10,377 nucleotides of DNA from NCBI GenBank assembly GCA_036398095.1, contig DASWHR010000110.1, positions 1 through 10,377 of the forward strand, written 5' to 3'. Below the pieces are notes generated by a model. The model did not search any database. It saw only the letters and a program-made list of their open reading frames with translations, and was not told the DNA's origin. Positions 6,640 to 10,377 of the stretch are shown here, one piece after another. The first letter of the stretch is position 1; the number at the start of each line of letters is the position of its first letter. The stretch comes from DASWHR01 sp036398095 (GTDB lineage Bacteria; Actinomycetota; AC-67). A program made the translations under genes and the position numbers.

Positions 6640-6720
6640 TGGTCCGTCGCACCTGTAAGACTTTACTGCTTGCTTGGTTTCTTCGACGCGCCGCCGAACA
6701 ACAATCGAAGGGAGTTGTCG

Positions 6721-7032
6721 ATGCATCGGCAAATCGAGCGGGTTCCGTCGCGGCATGTCCCCCGGACGGCGACGTCGCCGTCGAACCCGGAACCGGCGCG
6801 TCTTCGCGCGGCCGGCGACGAGGGCGAGCGCATCGCGGCGCACGTGCGCGACGCCGCGATCGGACCACTAACCCGGGTCTCGTTGGATTTGCGAGCGGTC
6901 GTGGAGATCGCGACCGACGATCATGTTCGCGCTCGGATCGCGAGGAGCATCGAGCAGCTCGATCGCGCTTTGATGGCAATGCGTCGTGCAGTCTGGGAGC
7001 CCCCCCAGCGGCGGCCCGGCGGACCGGCCTGA
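6721..7032 (+). CDS. Isolated HisKA_3-like dimerisation domain protein lacking the phospho-His
   Basis: The 103-aa protein starts at ATG 6721, six bases after GAAGGGAG. Residues 1-30 are basic and Pro-rich. Residues about 33-93 resemble the two-helix HisKA_3 domain of NarX/DevS-type kinases. They run from GDEGERIAAHVRDAAIGPLT, through VSLDLRAVVEIATDDHVRAR, to SIEQLDRALMAMRRAVWEP. In active kinases the first motif reads ERIA-x-x-L-H-D; here it reads ERIAAHVRD, with Arg43 in the His position (His41 is two residues earlier). No ATPase domain follows, as the protein ends after 10 more residues. I infer a non-catalytic dimerisation partner or inhibitor of a related kinase. The similarity was judged by eye; a chance helical match is possible but the motif order argues against it. 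Confidence 0.75.
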   Translation: MHRQIERVPSRHVPRTATSPSNPEPARLRAAGDEGERIAAHVRDAAIGPLTRVSLDLRAVVEIATDDHVRARIARSIEQLDRALMAMRRAVWEPPQRRPGGPA

Positions 7033-7057
7033 ACCCAGGAACCCCTTCTCAGGCCGG
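7024..7057. terminator. Hairpin between convergent genes
   Basis: CCGGCCTGA (7024-7032, including the stop codon of the small HisKA_3-like gene) pairs perfectly with TCAGGCCGG (7049-7057) across a 16-nt loop. It sits in the short gap before the convergent kinase stop at 7076, so it may act in both directions. No T-tract is present. Confidence 0.4.
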
Positions 7058-7075
7058 CCGTCGCGGTCGCACCGG

Positions 7076-7894
7076 TCAGACTGAAAGGTGAACGCGAAAC
7101 GATGCGCCGCCGCCCGGTCCATCGACGACCCAGGCCCGGCCACCGTGCGCGCGCGCAAAGGCCGCGACAATTGCCAGCCCGATGCCGACACCCGGCGCGG
7201 GGCCCGGCGATCCGCGCTGGAACGGTTCGAACACGACCTCCTTGAGGTCGTCGGGCACTCCCGGGCCGGTGTCGGCCACCTCGATGAGCGTGCCTCCGTT
7301 CGAGCGGCCGGCACGAATCGACACCACCGATGCCTCGGGGGCGTACTTGACCGCATTGGCAAGCAGGTTCGCGACGATCCGCTCGACTTGCGGCTCGTCG
7401 ATGGCAACGTCGCCCGACTCTACTTCGGCGTGGACGCGACGCCCGCACAGGTCGGCCTCGTCGATGACACGGCTCACGAGCGCAGCAAGATCGGTCGGCC
7501 GGCGAATCGCGGCAGTCCCCCCGGCTGAGATGCGATCGATGTCGAGCAGATTCGACAACAACCGATCCATCATCCCAACGCGGACGGCGATCCGGGTCAA
7601 GTACTGATGAACCTGTGCGGGCTCAAGCTCATCCAGATGCCCCTGGAGGACCTCGATAAGCCCCGAAACGACTCCCAGCGGCGTTCGAAGGTCGTGCGCG
7701 ACGGCGCGCAACGCCACCGTCTTCCCTTCGTCGACGGCGCGCATTTCGGCTGCCGCCACGCGGACATGGTGCAGCACGGTCGAAAGCTCATCCTCGTTCC
7801 ATGCCGTGCGGGCGACGCGCGCCGACATCGGCACCAGCACCGGTCCTGCGTGCCTGCCGGATCGACGCAGGACCCGAGTCCGGAGCAGCCTCAT
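7076..7894 (-). CDS. Soluble histidine kinase, catalytically intact
   Basis: The 272-aa protein has a basic 20-residue start (MRLLRTRVLRRSGR), a probable helical linker, then HisKA and HATPase_c domains. His67 lies in LRAVAHDLRTPLGVVSG. The N box VANLLANAVKYAP (Asn180), the G1 box EVADTGPGVPD (Asp208) and the G2 box GVGIGLAIVAAFARAHGG (about 235) are all complete. No membrane helix or sensor domain is seen. The ATG at 7894 overlaps the stop of the upstream kinase-like gene in an ATGA, with AGGA about nine bases upstream. The C-terminal end (GGRAW through GGGASFRV) closely matches that of the kinase at 5749-6489, suggesting the two are paralogues. Its obligate co-translation with a degenerate partner suggests a heteromeric unit. 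Confidence 0.93.
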   Translation of the reverse strand: MRLLRTRVLRRSGRHAGPVLVPMSARVARTAWNEDELSTVLHHVRVAAAEMRAVDEGKTVALRAVAHDLRTPLGVVSGLIEVLQGHLDELEPAQVHQYLTRIAVRVGMMDRLLSNLLDIDRISAGGTAAIRRPTDLAALVSRVIDEADLCGRRVHAEVESGDVAIDEPQVERIVANLLANAVKYAPEASVVSIRAGRSNGGTLIEVADTGPGVPDDLKEVVFEPFQRGSPGPAPGVGIGLAIVAAFARAHGGRAWVVDGPGGGASFRVHLSV

Positions 7895-8574
7895 GAGTTC
7901 GGTTCCTGATCGCCCGGCGCGGCGGCGTCGAGGGCCATCGGGAAGCATGCGGAATACACTCTCTCGAACCGATCGGCGTTCACGGCGAATCGGCCTCCTT
8001 CTGCACGAACCAACATCCGGCAGAAACGGAGATCCGGTCCGCTCGGTGGGGCGAGCGACGCGTTGCCGGGCATCGGGTGGCTCACCTCGATCTCGACCCA
8101 TTCGCCTCGCACGTGCCCTTGAATCCGGATCGCAGCGCCGGCGGCGACCTCGCGCGAGGCGTGAGCGATCAGGGCCGACAGCGCGTGCGAGATGCTGCGT
8201 GCTTCCACAGCCGCCGACAGCAGCGGTTCGACTTCGACCAGGAACGCCTGCTGAAGCCCGCGTTCCTGCGCCGCGGCGACGACCATCGGAAGCAGCGCGG
8301 CGACGTCGGTTCGCGCCTGCCGGTCGATCGGCTCTCTCGCCCAGATCAGCGCTGCTTCGGTCAGATCGTCGACGAGTGAGGTCGCCTCTTCCGCGCGGCG
8401 AACGATCGCCGACAACGAGTCGTGCATCTCAGCGGGCGACAGTCGGTCGAACGAGTGAAGCAGCGTCAACGCAAAGCCGCGCACGACGGTCAGCGACGAT
8501 CTCATGTCGTGGGCGAACGCGTGCAGGTCGGCTGCGGCGTCGACGGACGGCGCGGGACGCATCTTGCCGTTCAT
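7891..8574 (-). CDS. Kinase-like protein with intact H box and degenerate ATPase domain
   Basis: The 227-aa protein keeps a HisKA-type H box with His22 (HAFAHDMRSSLTVVRGFA) but its C-terminal half departs from HATPase_c. The N box position reads ALIAHASREV, with His138 where Asn should bind Mg-ATP. The G1 position reads EVSHPMPG without the Asp, and the G2 region reads GPDLRFCRMLVRAEGG without the Gly-x-Gly loop. It could be phosphorylated in trans by its operon partner, or serve as a phosphotransfer or scaffold protein, but should not itself be a kinase. The ATG at 8574 is chosen because AAGGAGG (8583-8589) is eight bases upstream; the ATG at 8580 would be only two bases from it. Its stop overlaps the next kinase's ATG by 4 nt. 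The 182 bp upstream (8575-8756) show no clear promoter. Confidence 0.88.
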   Translation of the reverse strand: MNGKMRPAPSVDAAADLHAFAHDMRSSLTVVRGFALTLLHSFDRLSPAEMHDSLSAIVRRAEEATSLVDDLTEAALIWAREPIDRQARTDVAALLPMVVAAAQERGLQQAFLVEVEPLLSAAVEARSISHALSALIAHASREVAAGAAIRIQGHVRGEWVEIEVSHPMPGNASLAPPSGPDLRFCRMLVRAEGGRFAVNADRFERVYSACFPMALDAAAPGDQEPNS

Positions 8575-8756
8575 GGTCATCGCCTCCTTCAGCCTCCTGT
8601 GCTCGTGCCGCACTTGCAAGAAATGTCGTCCCCATCGCAGGGGTCCTCGATGACTCGTTTTACGGGGGTTTGCATGCGTAGAATGACGCGCCGCGGCACG
8701 CGTTCGTTCCGGGTTCCGTGCGTAAGACGATCGCCCGACCGCCGATCCCACTCCGT

Positions 8757-9377
8757 TTACGCGATTGAGGGCACGCCGTCCCACACGAAAGGCTCGTCGG
8801 GGGGTTCCTCCGCGGCGATGCCCTCGAACACCTCGACGACGTCGGCGTCGAATTGCAGCCCGCAGCCCAAGCGCAGCCGTCGCAGCGCCTCCAGGCGCCC
8901 CACCGCACCCGAATACGGCCGCGCGGAGCGCATCGCATCGTAGGCGTCGACCACCGCGATGATCCTCGCGCCGATCGGAATGGCCGACCCGGCGATCCCG
9001 TCGGGATATCCGGCGCCGTCAAAGCGCTCGTGGTGATACCGGACGGCTCGCTGCACCGACCGGGGGAACGGCGACCGCGAAAGGAGTCTCTCGCCGATCA
9101 ACGGATGCGTGCGCATGACCTCGCGTTCGTCGAAGGAAAGCGGGCCGGCCTTCCACAAGATCGAGTCTGCGATGCCGACCTTCCCCACATCGTGCAGATA
9201 TGCGGCCTGGCTCACATTGTCGGCCGCCGATGGGTCCAACCCGATCACACTGCCGACCCTCGCCGCGTTGCTCGCCAGCCGGACCGAGTGGCTCGCCGTC
9301 GAACGGCATCGGGCATCGAGCGCGAAAACGATTCCGCGGGCTTCTGCCTCAAGCAGGCTGTTCATCGCATCCCCCAT
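8757..9377 (-). CDS. HD-GYP domain protein, probable cyclic-di-GMP phosphodiesterase
   Basis: The 206-aa protein is almost entirely one HD-GYP domain, a metal-dependent hydrolase that in studied members linearises cyclic-di-GMP. Visible motifs are His30 (HSVRLA), H62-D63 with Lys66 (YLHDVGKVGIADSIL), His91 (RTHPLIGERLL), H115-H116-E (YHHERFDGAGYPDG), which contains the GYP signature, and the following IPIGARIIAVVDAYDAM. The end (GCGLQFDADVVEVF) is also typical. No receiver, GAF or GGDEF domain is attached, so how it is regulated cannot be seen. The start is ATG at 9377, five bases after GGAGGGG (9383-9389). A TTG at 9392 and an ATG at 9365 are less likely. It lies upstream of the two kinase-like genes on the same strand, but a 182-bp gap makes a shared transcript uncertain. 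Confidence 0.93.
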   Translation of the reverse strand: MGDAMNSLLEAEARGIVFALDARCRSTASHSVRLASNAARVGSVIGLDPSAADNVSQAAYLHDVGKVGIADSILWKAGPLSFDEREVMRTHPLIGERLLSRSPFPRSVQRAVRYHHERFDGAGYPDGIAGSAIPIGARIIAVVDAYDAMRSARPYSGAVGRLEALRRLRLGCGLQFDADVVEVFEGIAAEEPPDEPFVWDGVPSIA

Positions 9378-9501
9378 CGTTTCCCCTCCCAACGCCTTTC
9401 CCCATACAACGATTGCCGCCGCGCCCTGTCCGTCCCCAAATCGAGTGATTGCGAACCCGGCAGCCCGAAGGGTTGCTTGTTCCTTCTGCCGAATACGAGA
9501 T

Positions 9502-10320
9502 CTAAGACGGGAACGCGATCCGTGCGGCGTCGGCGCCGGCGCGGGCGCCGGGCCAGAAGCTGTACGTCCCCTCGCCGATCAGCTCGCGAGCGGCATCGGC
9601 CACCGCTCCGAAGCCGACGTAGAAGAACCAACTCCCGACCGACACTCGTGCGACACCGACCGCGGACAGTTCAGCGACCGTCGGAGCGCCGGGGAACGCC
9701 AGCACGCTGACCGGTCGGTCTACGGATTGAACGATCGATCGGATCTCAACGAGATCGACGATTCGAGGCGCGAACAGAACGTCGGCGCCGGCTTCTTGAT
9801 AGGCCTGGAGCCGGGAGATCGTGTCGGAGAGATCGGGTCGTCCGTGCAAATAGTTCTCGGCACGAGCGGTGAGGACCAGATGGACCGGTCCCGCATGGGC
9901 GGCGTCGGCCGCAGCGGCGACACGCTCGGCGGCGAGAGCCTTGTCGTAGATCGGCGAATCCGGCCGGCGCGTGAAGTCTTCGATCGAACATCCCGCGAGC
10001 CCCGAAGCGATCGCCATCTCAACGGTCTTGGCGACCTCGGCGGGCTCGTCTGCGAAGCAATTCTCCAAGTCTGCGGAGAGGGGAAGATCCGTTGCGCCGG
10101 CCAGCGATGCGGCGTGCGCAATCGCTTCGCCGCGGCTGACGGATCCGTCACGGCGGCCGAGCGTCCCGGCGAAACCACCACTCGTCGTCGCGAGCGCCGC
10201 GAATCCGAGTGAGGCAAAAAGCCGCGCCGAACCAACATCCCACGGGTTCGGCATGACCAAGGGAGACCCTTTGCGATGCAGGGCAAGAAAGTTCTGGGCT
10301 TTCTCCGATTGTGTACTCAT
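9502..10320 (-). CDS. Isocitrate lyase/PEP mutase superfamily enzyme
   Basis: The 272-aa protein belongs to the PEP mutase/isocitrate lyase superfamily (alpha/beta barrel enzymes that make or break C-C or C-P bonds of 2-oxo or hydroxy acids). The start MSTQSEKAQNFLALH and the PNPWDVGSARL motif (about 24-34) are typical of the PEP_mutase subgroup. Acidic metal-site positions are seen at Asp84 and Glu86 (SADLENCF) and Glu114 (SIEDF). The catalytic Cys motif of isocitrate lyases (KKCGH type) is absent. The exact substrate cannot be told from sequence; oxaloacetate decarboxylase, methylisocitrate lyase-like and phosphonate roles exist in the family. ATG 10320 lacks a Shine-Dalgarno but has TTAAAT about ten bases upstream, which could indicate a leaderless transcript. 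It looks unrelated to the signalling cluster. The region 10321-10377 contains nothing else I can support. Confidence 0.9.
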   Translation of the reverse strand: MSTQSEKAQNFLALHRKGSPLVMPNPWDVGSARLFASLGFAALATTSGGFAGTLGRRDGSVSRGEAIAHAASLAGATDLPLSADLENCFADEPAEVAKTVEMAIASGLAGCSIEDFTRRPDSPIYDKALAAERVAAAADAAHAGPVHLVLTARAENYLHGRPDLSDTISRLQAYQEAGADVLFAPRIVDLVEIRSIVQSVDRPVSVLAFPGAPTVAELSAVGVARVSVGSWFFYVGFGAVADAARELIGEGTYSFWPGARAGADAARIAFPS

Positions 10321-10377
10321 GCCGGCGAATTTAACCGATGGGGCATCAATGATGGCGGCAACCAACGAAGGAACTCA

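Noticed and set aside
8646..8690. Plus-strand promoter-like words (TTGCAT and TAGAAT)
   Set aside because: The spacing is too short for a standard promoter and no plus-strand gene follows; the region lies upstream of minus-strand genes.
9460..9476. Imperfect hairpin between the PEP-mutase-like and HD-GYP genes
   Set aside because: The stem has a mismatch and a 3-nt loop, and no T-tract follows on the minus strand where a terminator would be needed.
9109..10212. Plus-strand open frame of 367 codons
   Set aside because: It lies opposite the HD-GYP and PEP-mutase-like genes, both of which have clear family motifs. Its own translation looks like a shadow rich in Arg and Asp.

Overview
The window is a 10.4 kb stretch of GC-rich chromosomal DNA with tightly packed genes. 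There are GTG starts and several 4-nt stop/start overlaps, and no mobile element, tRNA, rRNA or CRISPR array was seen. Base composition and the style of the soluble kinases, NarL-type regulators and PEP-mutase-like enzyme fit an actinobacterium-like soil bacterium (perhaps Thermoleophilia or a related high-GC phylum). Taxonomy is inference, because no marker gene is present.

Layout. (1) 1-2606, minus strand: a CheB methylesterase domain protein without receiver, overlapping by 8 nt a CheR methyltransferase fused to PAS, coiled coil and PAS. The first codons of a third gene run off the left edge behind a strong Shine-Dalgarno. (2) 2679-3535, plus strand: an unrecognised 163-aa protein overlapping an Xre-type HTH regulator by 4 nt, divergent from cheB. 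(3) 3677-5701, plus strand: two NarL/LuxR-type regulators and a single-domain CheY-like receiver. A possible 48-aa small ORF precedes the second regulator and is chained to it and to the receiver by 4-nt overlaps. (4) 5749-6489, minus: a soluble histidine kinase. (5) 6721-7032, plus: a 103-aa protein that looks like an isolated HisKA_3 dimerisation helix pair. (6) 7076-8574, minus: an operon of two overlapping soluble kinase-like proteins. (7) 8757-9377, minus: an HD-GYP protein. (8) 9502-10320, minus: a PEP mutase/isocitrate lyase superfamily enzyme.

How the genes may work together. The striking feature is a dense two-component cluster in which canonical and broken parts alternate. Two kinases and the lone receiver keep every key residue. 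Both NarL-type regulators have lost the phospho-acceptor Asp (one to Glu, one to Gly). One kinase-like protein has a degraded ATPase domain, and the isolated dimerisation protein has Arg where the phospho-His should be. None of the kinases shows a sensor domain or membrane segment. I infer a cytoplasmic signalling hub in which phospho-competent and phospho-dead paralogues form mixed complexes or act as decoys or phosphomimics. CheB/CheR and HD-GYP proteins may tie the hub to protein methylation and cyclic-di-GMP turnover. This is inference from residues and gene order only.
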